Positions 1-12,099 of a stretch of DNA of 64,000 nt are shown here, piece after piece (the stretch's first letter is position 1; each line of letters starts with the position of its first letter). This stretch comes from Fagopyrum homotropicum (Eukaryota > Streptophyta > Magnoliopsida > Caryophyllales > Polygonaceae). The notes beneath the pieces were generated by a model that worked only from the letters and a program-made list of their open reading frames with translations, did not search any database and was not told the origin of the DNA. A program made the position numbers and the translations under genes. The stretch is from the NCBI GenBank assembly GCA_033239125.1, contig BSWB01000008.1, positions 19,560,001 to 19,624,000 of the forward strand. The letters are read 5' to 3'.

Positions 1-29
1 CTAAAATATGGTCATATTTCATGCTATCA
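1..29 (-). repeat. Start of 3' LTR of element A (runs off window)
   Basis: On the minus strand this begins TGATAGCATGAAATATG, the same start as the 5' LTR of A at 22831 and the 3' LTR of C at 62346. Only the first 29 bases are in the window. Confidence 0.85.
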
Positions 30-47
30 AAATACCCCATACTTGTC
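30..47 (-). other. Polypurine tract of element A
   Basis: Minus-strand GACAAGTATGGGGTATTT lies directly before the LTR start TGATAGC. Element C has the same arrangement at 62332-62345. It is the expected second-strand primer site. Confidence 0.75.
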
Positions 48-1085
48 GCTTGCTTGTCCCCAAGCAAGGTTTTCAAAAGCTTAGAATACAAGGTAGGGTG
101 AAATATGAATGCAAAACAAGGTAAAATCAATCTTTTTGATAAAGTGATTCTAATCAATAGATCATTCTCAAATCTTGCTTCATGTCCCCTTGAAAACATC
201 CATGTACATAAATAAAAAAAAATGTCAAGCAAAGGAAATGTTACGCTAAGATCGTGTGATGTGCATGCAATAAGTCTTAAATTTATACTCGTTATATTTA
301 TCCTAACTCCTAGCGAACCCGCAGTGTACGGGACGTTTGTAGAAAGGTAAGTATTCCGAGGTCGAACACAAAGACTAAGGTGAAATCGAGTCAAGCAATG
401 ATCAAAGATAGTGTGAATCTAGACTAAGATAAGATGAGGAACAAAGAAAATGGAAAACGCAATGTTTTTGTTGGTTTTTGTGGTGATCAAACAAAGATCA
501 CAAGTCAAGCAAGGTAATAAAACGACTAACAAATTAAACTAGCAAACGAGTAAGTAACACAAAGCACAAGTATATGATCAAGAGAGAAAAGTAGATTCTA
601 GAGGTCAAGATTTCCGGTTATGGCATAGGATTCAAGGTTCTAAGGATTCTAAGGGCTAGCTGTGGTGCTGGGGAAAGAATGTTTCACTAATGGAAGCGAT
701 TACCGGGTAAGTCTCTCACTTCACTAATCCCGCATCAAACTCCTATTACCGGGTAGGTCTCAAGGGGTTAGAATAAGGAATTCCACACAAACTAGATACT
801 ACTTAGGGGGTAACCCTCTCCTTACCGGGTAAGTCTCGGAATAGGGAAATCTCAAGCAATAATCCTAGCACACTCAATCCAATAGCGGCTTATTAGGCTC
901 ACTACTACCTAGAATTCATCTTCTAAGGTATCTAAGATAGGGAATCATCGGGTAGATCTCTTCCTTCACTTAGGTTGATAGCATTAGGTGATCCTAAGCT
1001 AAATTAGGCTTAATAAACACTAGGATTTAAACAACCAAACACCCTAGCATGCAGATTTATCATTTAAAGAGCAACAGAAGAATAA

Positions 1086-1137
1086 ATCGGGCTGTTCTAC
1101 AGATAAATTGGCCGATTTATCTGATGAACAGGTCGAT
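1086..1137. repeat. Triplet palindrome cassette, AAATCGGCCGATTT type (V1, first)
   Basis: Left half-site ATCGG at 1086, central near-palindrome AAATTGGCCGATTT at 1105-1118, right half-site TCGAT at 1133. Steps between equivalent half-sites are 21 and 21 bp. Same layout as the CCACGG cassettes of A and C but with different outer bases. Confidence 0.75.
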
Positions 1138-1683
1138 TTTTCCTTCTGTTGTGAGTTTCGTGCATATAAATCATCCTAAACTAACATATAAGCCCATCCT
1201 ATCATCACCCTAGCCATAACCATCAATCCATCACTCTAAAATCCCAAGAAACTAGCCAATAATATGCATATCAAGATCCGAAATCATCAAACAAGTATAC
1301 ATGGTGTTCATAGATGAGTAATGAAAGATGAGTAAGCAAAATCAATAAATCTCAGCCAAATCCAAGTTGTAGCAAGACTTACAAACTCTAAAATGAAGAT
1401 TCAAAACGTTCTTAACAATCCTTGCAATTAGTTCTTCAATCCAAGACTACAAAATCACTCAAAATCACTCTAAACTCTTAGAATGGTGTTCTTCTTCTTC
1501 CTTCAATCCTTGAGAGCTTTTCTTCTCCTCCAATCTTCCTCCAAAATCCATGAGCTGTCAATGAGAGTGTGGGAGAGGAGAGATCCTCAGCAACCACCTG
1601 AAGGACCACTTATATTCTCCACCAAGAGCAAGGACGGACAAGAGATCGTGGGACACGTGGCTTAAGCTGTCAAAGCCTCAAAA

Positions 1684-1733
1684 ATCGACCCAGCATGCGA
1701 AAATCGGCCGATTTAGCTGTTTGTTGGTCCGAT
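1684..1733. repeat. Triplet palindrome cassette, AAATCGGCCGATTT type (V1, second)
   Basis: Left half-site ATCGA at 1684, perfect palindrome AAATCGGCCGATTT at 1701-1714, right half-site CCGAT at 1729. Steps are 19 and 21 bp. Confidence 0.8.
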
Positions 1734-2065
1734 TTTCTTCAGCAGAAAGGTGTTATGATCGTCTAGCCATGAGTTGATCCATTGCTTGCACCAATAGTGG
1801 TCTTTGTGTCCCTTGTTGCTCCATTTATGCTCCTCCTTAGCCTTGGATGTGTACCATCATGAGGCTTGGCCCTCTAATGTATCGGTTAATGTCCAAAAGA
1901 CCCCCGAAATACCTACAAAGCAACGCACAAGTCCGTGTAGACGTCTATCTCGACAAAATATGCGAATTGAGTGCAAACGTTGTGAATTTGTGCTAAATCA
2001 TGCATGAATGAGTGATGAATCTATCTAAATGATTACCTAAACCTAAGTCATAAATCGTGTTATCA

Positions 2066-3275
2066 GGAAACATCATATATTGCATAAACTTCAAGACAAA
2101 CATCATAACCTTCAAGCAATGTCAAAATCAATCATGTGAAACATCAATTTAGATCACCAAGTTAAACAACATTCTTATGATCTCAAGGACTATCAAGTAA
2201 GGTCAAGAAACGTGAGTGGTTAGGAAACTTATAAGGGAATGTGGTGTATAAATCCGGGAAGAAGGAACAACACAACCATTTTTTTCTTTTTGCAATTCGA
2301 ACCAACCACCAATATAGAGTTTTGCTCCTTATTTTAGCACAAAATTTTTCGACTTTACTTTTTAGAAATATGGACAGCGGTGCACAAAAACCGAAGCCTA
2401 GGAGATTGACGATTATTAATTTTGAGAGGCCTCAAACCCTTGATGCACATACCATAATCTGTTAGGAATATCGCTCAATCTGACTTTGGCAAGACACAAA
2501 CACCCGGCTATGTGAATGGTGCCGAGTTACTCATCATCATGATTGACTTTCCCAAACCTATTTTTCTACACTTTGAATTCACTAAATTTCTTTCATGGCC
2601 CTCCCACATCAAACATGCCAAAATTCAACTCTTCCTAATTTCCGGATAGGTAAAGGAGACAAATATTTTCATTGAGGGGCTAGATGATTAAGGAAAGAAA
2701 CAAGAAAAATCGAGGTGCCTTAATCATTTCATAAAGAAGTTCAAGAACTTATATTGTGATTTCAATCTCCATTTCTCAATATGATTTAAATAAAACTCTC
2801 ACATTATGAAACTTGCAAGAAAGGTTAAACAACATACTCAATTTCTTCACAATTCACAATTCAACTTAAGCACATAAAAGTCATCAAAAATTCAATCCAC
2901 AAGTAGATTCATCATAGAATTCATCTCCAATCTTAGAAGCACAATAATTTTAAAAAAATTTCAAAATTTTTATGGGTTTTTCAAAGCTTTTTAATGCAAT
3001 GCAATAAAGAAACGTGTGACAATAAAAGAAAGATGCAAGTGTTCATGGAAATAAGGCAAAGCAAGTGTACCGAGTTATTACATAAACGAGAGTCACACCC
3101 CACCCCATACTTAACATACACATTGTCCTCAATGTTTAGGAAAAATAATAAAAGAAAAAGAACTAAGAAGACTCACTATGCCAGTGGAGTAGCTCGAAAC
3201 ATCCATGGTCAATCACCGCGGAGGCGATGACGGTCGGTAAGGAAAGAAGTCAAAACTGAAAGGTCGCCCAAACTG
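2066..3275 (-). other. 3' untranslated region of element A
   Basis: AT-rich stretch between ORF3 and V1, matching 60968-62345 of element C in order and in several blocks (for example the block before TTTAATGCAATGCAA and the CCGAAGCCTAGGAGAT block). Reading frames on either strand are short, not conserved between A and C, and are treated as incidental. The remaining A 3' region is 48-238. Confidence 0.7.
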
Positions 3276-4757
3276 CTAGCGATAGACATCACGAAGGATC
3301 CTTGCGTTATCTTGCCTCTCTACATCATGCTCATTCTGGTGGGTTTCTAAGTCGTCCATCCTCCTAAAAATGTCACCCGCCCACGCCGGCTGCTGTCCAT
3401 ACCAAGAAGGAGGTTGTTGTGCCCACTCTGGCGGCTGCTGGGTCCATGCAGGAGCTTGCTGGTACCAAGGTGGAGGAACTCCCATCCAAGCTGGCTGTTG
3501 GTCGTACCAATCCGTTGCACTTTTCATCCATGTGGGGTGCTCACTAACGCTAGCTCGGCGAGAGGAGGAAGAAGAGGAAGGTCGCTGCTGGTAAGTGGAT
3601 CTCCTAGGTGGCTCCGGAAAGTTAGCTGGCTGCTCCGGGAATGATCCAAAGTCCTACTCATCCCCTCCTGCATCTAGAACGTCACCTCCTCCCATCTCCT
3701 CGTCCTCATCAACTGCAGCTGCAACTGGAACCTCATCTGGAATGTAAGGAGGAGCTTCTAACCTGTTAGTATGCATAGGAACAAAGGTCTCTTTCCAGTT
3801 CTGTCTACTAAGCCTAAGAGAGTACTCCAGGAGCCATAGAATGCCTCTACCACCTCTATCCTCCAAAGGCATGGCTGCGGTAGGTGGACCACGATGGCGA
3901 GGGAACAAGAGCCCTCTAGTCATGAGACCATTGAGCCCCAAATGTCTTGCAGCAGCTGCCCTCATACAAGCGGAATAATCAACCCCTAGCTGGTTTGCAA
4001 TATGTGTAACCATGCCTCCATATCCTATATTTCCTGTTGATTTATTCTTCACTTTACTAAGGGTGGAGACGAGCAAGGTTGCACAATCTAAAGAGTGACC
4101 GGAAATCATGCAATAAAAGATAAAGAGCTCATCGGCCTTGACCTTTTGAGGGGTCTCGGTCCTCGGGAATAGGCATTCTGAAAGGATCCTATGGGCTATC
4201 TTAATAGCTAGATGGTAGATGAGCTTGACCTTCGAATCGGCCGGTTACCAACGATCCTCATGACCGACTATCATAGCTATCTCTTTCCAAAACTCCTTAG
4301 CCTTGACTCCTCTAGGATACGTTCCATTGAACGTCTCATGAAACCCAAACATTGTCCCAAACTGCACAATGGAGAAATTCTAGTTGCGCTCCATCAATCT
4401 AAAAGACACCGTTCGGTTAACGGCACTATGCTCAAAGGAAGTAATGAACTCCCTAGTGATCTCCTCATATGCATCCTCCCTAATGGCGGAGAACACAATC
4501 AAGCCAGCTCTATCAAGCAACCAAGTCAAATCCTCAAGCACATTCAGTTCTTGAAGCTCCTCCATGACAATAAACCTAGGAGCTATCACATTCCGCTTAG
4601 AAATCTTTTTTATAGCTCTAAGGTAATCATTATGAATAGTGGGGACTCTAGAGGTTGGTGGTTCTACAGGAGGGGGTTGGGAAGAAGATCCTTCACCCTT
4701 TTTCTTCTTGGTTCTGTTCGATTTTCTAGTTCCGAACATTTTCTCACAACTCAGCAA
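3276..4757 (-). pseudogene. Element A ORF3, env-position protein of Athila-type element (three in-frame stops)
   Basis: One reading frame of 494 codons from ATG at 4757 to the stop after DVYR at 3276, broken by stops at 4380 (after MERN), near 4245 (after EDRW) and at 3654. Start: basic MFGTRKSNRTKKKK then a Ser/Pro-rich stretch. Middle: a conserved block with motifs DLTWLLDRAGL, REDAYEEI and VNRTVSFRLM, then NIGYGGMV and ARHLGLNG. C-terminus: an acidic stretch, a Ser/Arg-rich stretch, then Pro-x-Trp repeats at about 7-8 residue spacing and a short charged tail. It lies after pol in the same sense, the env-like position in Athila elements, but I see no signal peptide or transmembrane segment. 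It resembles the plant-transposon/Athila ORF families I know; function is unknown. Element C carries the same protein. Confidence 0.8.
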
Positions 4758-4761
4758 AAAC

Positions 4762-4813
4762 TCACGGCCTATTCTTCAGAAACCACGGCCGTGGAACTGT
4801 ACGGAACCCGTGG
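4762..4813. repeat. CCACGGCCGTGG triplet cassette before ORF3 of A
   Basis: Half-site TCACGG at 4762, full palindrome CCACGGCCGTGG at 4783-4794, half-site CCGTGG at 4808. Steps 21 and 19 bp. It ends just before the ORF3 start at 4757 in the sense of A; element C has its copy at the same place (59525-59578). Confidence 0.85.
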
Positions 4814-5204
4814 AATTGTTCGATTTTGCTCAAACACTCTGCAAATCCACAGAAAACTCAACAACAACAATCTTAAACTATTTCTAAGTCCAATTCCGTC
4901 CAGTTCTCCTAGAATTTTGTAAGAAAAACGAACAAATTCAACCAAGAAGAGATAGAGAGAAAACCTAGGATTTGGATTTGAGAAAATCCAAATTTCTTTC
5001 CAATTGTCGATTGTTTGTTCAGTTTGTTGTTGGTTGTAGAGAATTCGATTTGCTTCATTTTGGGCCGAAGAATCGTTCGAATCGGTTATCAAATGAAGAA
5101 TTGCAAGGGTAGGGTTGTTTCGGCGTGGTTTGGGGCGTGGAAGGGGTGAAGGTGTGAGATTTTGTGAAGAAGGAGTTATATAGTGACCATAAAAATTTTG
5201 AAAA

Positions 5205-5255
5205 CCACGGCCAGTCGGGGTGTTCCACGGCCGTGGTTTTGTATGGAACCCGTGG
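5205..5255. repeat. CCACGGCCGTGG triplet cassette, pol-ORF3 spacer of A (first)
   Basis: Half-site CCACGG at 5205, full palindrome at 5225-5236, half-site CCGTGG at 5250. Steps 20 and 19 bp. Confidence 0.85.
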
Positions 5256-5292
5256 TTTTTGGTTTTTTTTTCTTTAGCTATGACCTTATTTT

Positions 5293-5344
5293 CCACGGCC
5301 TAATTTAGCAAACCACGACCGTGGTTTTGCCTTTTTGGCCGTGG
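5293..5344. repeat. CCACGGCCGTGG triplet cassette, pol-ORF3 spacer of A (second)
   Basis: Half-site CCACGG at 5293, palindrome CCACGACCGTGG (one change) at 5313-5324, half-site CCGTGG at 5339. Steps 20 and 20 bp. The pair 5205/5293 corresponds to the pair 58981/59074 in C. Confidence 0.85.
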
Positions 5345-5534
5345 AATCCTCTGTTCTCGCCAAGAATCCAAGTTTCGTCATTCTTTCGGCTTTTCCTCTC
5401 TTCTTTTGCTCATTCCTTATTCCTGGTATCCAAAGACACAAACATACCGGAAAGGTATCGAAGAAAAACAAACAAAAACATCTAAACTTATCTAATCTAA
5501 GAAAGAAACAAAAACAAAAACGAGAATGCAATAC

Positions 5535-5552
5535 CTTGGGGTGCCTCCCAAG
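5535..5552 (-). other. Conserved short hairpin between pol and ORF3 of A
   Basis: CTTGGG and CCCAAG flank a 6-base loop. The same stem with a different loop is at 58773-58790 in C, also just after pol. Conservation of the stem with loop changes suggests an RNA structure; role unknown. Confidence 0.55.
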
Positions 5553-8500
5553 AAGCGCTTTCTTTGGGGTCTGTAGCTAGACCGTTCCTTTGTTTAAGTG
5601 AGGACAATCAGAGCGATTTCTTCATCTTGGAGCTCCGGTAAGGATTTCTTGAGTCGTTGACCGTTCACCTTAAAACTTCCGCACTTCTCACCCCATACTT
5701 CAACTGCACCATGGGGAAAAACACGTTTAATCACATAAGGTCCTGTCCAATGAGATTTAAGCTTACCTGGAAAGAGACGAAGTCTAGAATTAAAGAGAAG
5801 AACAAGGTCTCCTTATTTGAGATCCTTTGGAATGATATGCTTATCATGCAAACATTTCGCCCTTTCTTTGTAAATCTTGGTGTTCTCATAGGCGTTCAAG
5901 CGGGGTTCTTCTAGCTCGTTAAGGTCCAAGAGGCGCTTTTTGCTCGCTTCCTTCATGCTGAAGTTCAACCACTTTACATCCCAATATACCTTATGTTCCA
6001 GCTCTACCAGAAGATGACAAGACTTCCCATACACAAGGTTGTATCGTGTTGTGCCGATGCGAGTCTTGTATGTTGTCCTATACGCCCACAATGCGTCATC
6101 CAGCTTCAATGACCAATCCTTCCTTGTTTTTGACACCGTCTTCTCAAGGATTCCTTTGATTTCTCTATTTGAAATCTCCACTTATCCGCTTGTTTGGGAT
6201 GATAGGGTGTGGCGATCTTTTGAGTCACCCCATACTTAGCTAGTAGAGCTTCAAATCATCGGGCTATGAAGTGTGAACCTCCGTCACTAATGATGGTTCG
6301 TGGTATCCCAAACCTTGGGAAAATAGTTCTATTAAAGAACTTGACAATTACCATAACATCGTTAGTTGGAGAGGCAATAGCTTCAACCCATCTCGAAACA
6401 TAATCTACAGCTAGAAGTATGTATTGGTTTCCACAAGATGATGGGAATGGTCCCTTGAATTCGACTCCCCAAACGTTAAAGATCTCTACCTCTTGAATGT
6501 TGTTGAGAGGCATCTCATTCCTCCTAGAAATGTTCCCTGTTCTTTGACAAGCATCACAACAAGCAACAAAGGTTTGCACATCTTTAAATAAAGTAGACCA
6601 AAAGAATCCGGATTGCAATACCTTAGCGCTAGTTTTATGAGAACTGGCGTGTCCTCCACAAGGAAGTGAATGACAATGAAAAATAACACTTTACATATCG
6701 TCTTCCGGCACACATCTTCTAATGATGCCGTCGGGACCTCTCTTGAAGAGTAGAGGTTCATTCCAATAGTGTTGGCGGACATCCCTAAAGAACTTCTTTC
6801 TTTGTGCGTAGGATAATCCGGGAGGTAATTCCTAACAAGCCAAATAATTTACAAAATCAGCAAACCAAGGTTCGTTACCTCTAGAAATCGTATCGATACA
6901 CTCTTCCATTATGTGCAAGTGTTCGTCCGGGAAGGAGTCATCGATGGGTAAGTCGTCACTTGTAGTGTGTGGTAGACGACTTAAGTGATCCACAACAGAA
7001 TTTTCGGATCCTTTCTTGTCACGAATCTCTAGATCAAATTCTTGAAGAAGAAGAATCCATCTAATTAGCCTTGGCTTCGCATCTTTCTTGGTGAGAAAAT
7101 ACCGTATTGCTGAATGATCCGTGTATACAATCACCTTCGCTCCTACAAGATAAGAACGAAACTTTTCAAAAACATATACAACGGCAAGAAATTCCTTTTC
7201 TGTTGTGGCGTAGTTGAGTTGCGCTTCATCTAGCGTCTTGCTAGCATAATAGATGGCATGAGTGCGGCCGTCTTTCTTTTATCTAAGGACCGCTCCAACA
7301 ACTACGTCACTTGCATCACACATAACCTCGAATGGGAGATTCCAATCCAGAGGTTGGATTATTGGGGCTGAGATGAGGGCTTCTCGAATCTTATAGAAAG
7401 CATCAAAACATTCTTGCGAAAATTCAAAACCAGTATACTTGATCAATAGATTAGTTAGCGGTTTAGAAATTTTTGAAAAATCTTTGATGAATCTCCTATA
7501 GAATCCTGCGTGTCCTAGGAAACTCCTTATCCCCTTCATTGAAGATGGAGGAGGAAGCTTCTCTATCGTCTCGATCTTAGCCTTGTCAACTTCGATCCCT
7601 CTATTGGAGATCAAATGTCCTAACACAATGCCTTCTCTAACCATGAATTGACACTTCTCCCAATTTAGAACAAGGTTAGTGTCCTCACATCTTTCCAAAA
7701 CAAGAGAAAGTTTAGCAAGACAATTGTCAAATGAGGAACCATAAACTGAAAAGTCATCCATAAAAACTTCCATGATTTCCTCAATGTATTCCGAGAAGAT
7801 GGCCATCATGCACCTTTGAAAGGTGGCTGGAGCGTTGCAATGTCCAAATGGCATCCTCCTATACGCAAACGTACCCCATGGGCACGTAAATGTGGTCTTC
7901 TCTTGATCATCCGGGTGAATCGGGATCTAAAAGAAACCACTATAACCGTCAAGGTAACAAAAATAGGAATGTTGTGCTAACATCTCAAGCATTTGATCAA
8001 TGAATGGTAGCAGGAAGTGATCCTTCTTCGTCGCATTGTTCAGCTTGCGGTAATCGATGGACATCCTCCATCATGTTACCGTTCTTGTTGGAATGAGTTC
8101 GCTGTTCTTGTTAGTCACAACGGTCATTCCTCCCTTCTTCGGGACCACTTGAACGTGGCTCACACACTTGCTATCGGAGATAGGATAGATGATAATGCGT
8201 CAAGTAACTTAAGGATTTCTTTTTTCACGACCTCTTTCATGATCGGATTCAACCGTCTTAGAGGTTGGCGTGAAGGCTTATAATCGTCTTCCATTAGAAT
8301 CTTGTGCATACATAAAGATGGTTTAATTCCTACAAGATCCTCTATGGCATAGCCTAGAGCTTTCCTATGTTTCCTCAAAATAGTTATAAGCTTGTCATGT
8401 TCATCTTCACTCAAATCGGAACTAACAATAATGGGAAACGTAGAATTAGTTCCAAGAAATGCATACCTAAGATGTGTGGGAAGTGGCTTCAATTCCAAGG

Positions 8501-8632
8501 TTGTTGATACCTTTGAATTGTCTTGAGGTGTGGCTGATGTCTCCTTGGAAGTCTCCAAGGGTGTGGGGGTAGTGGAGGAAGAGTCATGGATGTGTGTTGA
8601 AAGAACGGAGTTGTCTTCACCATTTTCCAAAA

Positions 8633-8685
8633 CCATGGTGTCATTGTTACTTCCACAGCCGTGGTTTCTGTCTTGAAGGCCGTGG
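8633..8685. repeat. CCACGGCCGTGG triplet cassette in pol linker of A (first)
   Basis: Half-site CCATGG at 8633, near-palindrome CCACAGCCGTGG at 8653-8664, half-site CCGTGG at 8680. Steps 20 and 21 bp. Inside the translated linker between protease and RT. Confidence 0.75.
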
Positions 8686-8725
8686 AATGTGGTTTGAATT
8701 AAATCCTTGCTCTTGATATAACTTT

Positions 8726-8778
8726 CCACGGCTGGAATAAGTGAAACCACGCCCGTGGAAAAGCACGATTGGCCGTGG
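8726..8778. repeat. CCACGGCCGTGG triplet cassette in pol linker of A (second)
   Basis: Half-site CCACGG at 8726, near-palindrome CCACGCCCGTGG at 8747-8758, half-site CCGTGG at 8773. Steps 21 and 20 bp. Counterpart in C at 55551-55602. Confidence 0.8.
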
Positions 8779-9791
8779 TTTCTAACGTCTTCGGAACCAT
8801 CGTACAATTATTCGCATTCTTCAGTTTGCACTTCTTCTAGCTCCTCCAAAACATCAACCTCAACATTGCAATCCTCTTCTTCTCCTCTTTCCATGATGCT
8901 CATGGTTATGACCTTTTGCAATGGATCTGTAAACAAGATCGAGCTTACTTCGTCTCTAAATACTTCTTCGTCATAAAGGTTGAACATATCCTCTCCAAAC
9001 GCATGTTCTTTTGCCAAAGTTGAGAGAACAAATTCAACCTTCTCTTCTCCTGTATCGAAGGCCAATCTAGCATTCTTGCAATCTACCATACTACCGAAAG
9101 TTGCAAGAAAAGGTCTCCCGAGCATGATCGGGACTGGACAATCTGCAAGAATGTCAAGCACAACAGAATCTATAGGAATATAGAACTTACGGAGCTTGAC
9201 CGGGACGTCTTCAATGATTCCCACGGGTCGAGTTATAGATCGATCCGCCATGTACAACGTCATCTTTACCGGTTTGGGTTCACCTAAACCGACCTTCCTA
9301 CACAAAGCAAGCGGAATGATGCTTACGCTTGCTCCTAAATCACAAAGAGCATCGTATGTGACTTCTCAAACTCCTATTGGTACGCAAAATGACCCCAGAT
9401 CTCACAGCTTTGGGGGCATCTTCTCCGTCATTATTCTGATGAGCTCCGAAGATTCCGAACTCATCTTGACTTCTCCAAAGTCTTCCAGCTTCCTCTTGTT
9501 AGAGATGATCTCTTTAAAGAACTTCCCGTAAGCGGGCATACCTACAATTGCATCAATGAAAGGTATGTTAATATGCAGTTTGCTCATTAGATCAATAAAC
9601 TTACCGAATTGCTTTTCTATAGGCACTCTTGCTCTAGATTGCGGGAATGGTAGAGGAGGTTTGTAAGTTGGAGGAGGAACAGAAACATCTTCATTCTCCT
9701 TCTCCTTTTCTTTCTCTTTCTCAACGGGGACTTTGACGAACTTTGGCTACGGGTCGGTGGTAGTTACACCACTTCTAGTTGTAATAGTCAT

Positions 9792-11315
9792 CACCCTTCC
9801 TTTCGGATTGTCCTCCGTCTTTCCGGGGAGCTTCCCTTGATCTCTAGGAACTTTTCCGGCCTTGTTGAAAACTTAGTTTTCTAAAGCTTTTTGTGCTTTA
9901 TCAACCGAAGTGATATGATTTTCTAGTCCTTGGAGCTTTTCCAAGATTGTGTCCAGCATAGCATCATGCTTATCCTTCTCCGGTTTACATGAATTATTTG
10001 AAGTTTGACCCTCGCTTTTTGAAGGAGTAGAAGAAGATGGAGATGTTAGTGTATTTTCAACATGTGAATAGGGATTACCGGAATTTTGTTGGTTGGATCT
10101 CCAATTGTTTTTGGAGTTCCTATTGTTGTTTGTTCCAATTATTGTTCTGGTAGTTGTTCCTATTGCCTTGGTTATTATCCCTTCCTAGGTAGCCAACATC
10201 TTACTCCTTTGTCTTTTGAAGGCCAGATCTTATGACTTCCTTCAACTCCTTGATTTCATTGTTCAGGGAAAATATTTGAGTTTGCACAGCTTGAGTTAAT
10301 TTTGCTCCTAGGTCTCCCGAATTTCGATTCCCACCATCAATCTTCCTATGGGAATACTTCTCAATTACTTGGGCTTGCTTATCAATTAAGTCCCAAGCGT
10401 AATCTTCTCTCATGTCCATGAATGTACCACAAGAAAGAGATTGGAGTTTGAATTGTGTCTCCACCCCTTGTAATAAATTTCCAACAATTCCATCTTTGAA
10501 ATGCCATGGTGTGGGCAATCCAATAGAAGATCTTGAAACCTTTCTCAAGATTGAAATAAACTTTCGTTAGGTTTCATAGAAAAAGCATTTATCTTACCTC
10601 TCAATTCCGCCGTTTTGGATGGCGGAAAGAACTTAGTGAGAAACTCCGAAGTCAAGTCCTCCCATGTGTCGAGCTTTGCAGCTGGAAGAGCTTGATACCA
10701 AGCTAAAGCTTTGTCCTTCAAAGAGAAGAAGAACGGTCTCAACTTGTAGTTGTTGTTGTTAACCCTTTGAGGTTTCAAAGTTTCCATGAGAATCTCAAAA
10801 TTTTGCAAGTGTTGATATGGAGATTCAGCTTCCCTTCCACCAAACTGATTTTGGCGGATCATAGTGATGACTTGTGGACGTATCCCAAAGTCATGATCAT
10901 CTTGCTCTCCAAGATTCACACCTAGACGGCGTGGTTGTTGAATTGGGTCCATTCGTTGCCCAAGGGTTAGTGGTTCAGCCACGACATCAGCAGCTCTCAC
11001 CTCTCTAGCACGAGGGCGAGGATCAACATGAGCCCGAGGATTAAGTGGTGGTATATCCTCTAGCTCCGGCATATCATCATCATCGAATGATTAAGCTTTA
11101 GACGCTTTAGCCTTCTTCTTCTTAGCGTCATTCCTTTCAAATTTCATGTCCAGAATAATAGCCCTAAGCTCATCTATTTGAAACTGATTACGCTCTTTTT
11201 CCTCTAAGCGATCCTTCTCACTCAATTGGAGTTGAGCTTGTTTTTCATCCAACTCCTCTTGGATGGTCTTCAAATTATTTTCAGTCATCTTTTTTTCTCT
11301 TAGCTTTCTTCTCAA
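9792..11315 (-). pseudogene. Element A gag (degenerate)
   Basis: Starts at ATG 11315 (MRRKLREKK) with a charged, probably coiled-coil N-terminus. After an in-frame stop at 11091 it continues at 11072 with the Pro-rich segment and the capsid-like block FFSLKDKALAWYQALP, then WEDLTSEFLTKFFPP and AFSMKPNESL, typical of Ty3/gypsy gag. A stop at 10545 and a frameshift lead to QSLSCGTFMDMRED and SHRKIDGG in another frame. The C-terminal part (about 10200-9800) is Asn-rich then Ser/Pro-rich and runs on toward protease. No clear CCHC knuckle was seen. The same protein, with different lesions, is at 53020-54540. Confidence 0.85.
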
Positions 11316-11480
11316 AGTTTTCTCTAATTAAAGATCAAAAGGAACAAGGTCTTTGGTGAATCTAGACCTTCGCATATACCTATAAAAATTCCTGCAAATA
11401 TCACTCAAGTAGATAGATCAAATCACAAGAGCAAAGCTCCCAAGGTCGACAACTGAGAGCCGAATTTTGCCTAAACCAAA

Positions 11481-11498
11481 TCCCCAGCAACGGCGCCA
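11481..11498 (-). other. Primer-binding site of A (tRNA-Asp)
   Basis: Minus-strand TGGCGCCGTTGCTGGGGA matches the reverse complement of the 3' end of plant tRNA-Asp (..CCCCGGCAACGGCGCCA) except at one position. It lies 5 bases inside the LTR edge at 11504. Confidence 0.9.
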
Positions 11499-12099
11499 AA
11501 ACTTGTTCGTTCAAACGTGTGTCTATCACAAAGTCTTAAAATTTATAAAATTGAAATTAAGCAAAAGCGAACCCGCATTGTACAGATCGGCGTAGTAAAG
11601 CAAGAACTCCAGAGTATCGAATTCAGGGATTTGGGGGGAACAAAATCAGTTCACAAATTGTCAAGCAAGTAAATATAGAATCTTTGCAAATAATATTGGG
11701 AAAACAACAATTCTAAAGATTCAGATATCCAATTGTGGCAATTGATTCAAGATATTTTAAAGATATAAGGACAGAGTCGGGATTGCAAAGGTATATCTAA
11801 TGTAAGGTATTGTACGGTGAAGTTCGAAAATCCTATATGTCTTACCCAAAAGCTCTCTCTATAAAGGTTGTTGAGGCTGCAGTATAGAAAGGATCTAAGG
11901 ATAAGAATTACTCTCAAATACCCATACCCAAACCCAAAGGAATAAAAAATAAGCCAAAACGGTTAAGGTTGTGACACTCGAAACTGAAATAGAGGATGTT
12001 GAGTCTTACTACTACCTAGAAAAGGCAAGCCAAGGCTAGGTTAAAGCATATCTCTAACTTTGGATCAAAGCAAAAGCAAAAGACGTACGACAGAGGAAA

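Larger units (their letters stand above)
239..2065 (-). mobile_element. Solo LTR V1, inserted in the 3' region of element A
   Basis: About 1.83 kb, starting TGATAACACG and ending GCGTAACA on the minus strand, flanked by a perfect 5-bp duplication GGAAA (234-238 and 2066-2070). Near its 3' end it has the ACTGCGGGTTCGCT and TTTAAGAC blocks also seen at the ends of the A and C LTRs, so it belongs to a related Ty3/gypsy family. No internal domain is present. An LTR-LTR recombination product is the simplest reading. The plus-strand reading frames at 1483-1665 and 1804-2007 look incidental. Confidence 0.9.
5594..9791 (-). pseudogene. Element A pol: protease, reverse transcriptase, RNase H, integrase (degenerate)
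   Basis: Read from 9791 (before the ITTRSGV block) to the stop at 5594. Protease: active-site block CDLGASVSIIP near 9330-9345. A long acidic linker (about 9000-8400) follows and carries two palindrome cassettes in frame. RT: ALGYAIEDL and MHKILMEDDYKPSRQP (about 8370-8260), IDYRKLNN, MPFGHCNAPATFQR (7854) and catalytic FMDDFSVYG (about 7765-7740). RNase H: VIYTDHSAIRYF-like block (about 7130). Integrase: HHCC finger (about 6700-6540), catalytic core with VWGVEF where C has VWGVDF, ISDGGSHF (about 6270) and NREIKG (about 6175). Broken by a small deletion/frameshift after LLDA (about 8180) and stops near 9400, 8808, 7278 and 6832. The stops differ from those in C, so decay was independent. Confidence 0.88.

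Noticed and set aside
3370..3644. Plus-strand Cys/Gly-rich frames opposite ORF3 of A
   Set aside because: They are the reverse complement of the Pro-x-Trp repeat tail of ORF3; composition is explained by that repeat.
3276..4757. ORF3 as a retroviral envelope gene
   Set aside because: Position fits, but no signal peptide, transmembrane segment or envelope motif is visible, so it was described only as env-position.
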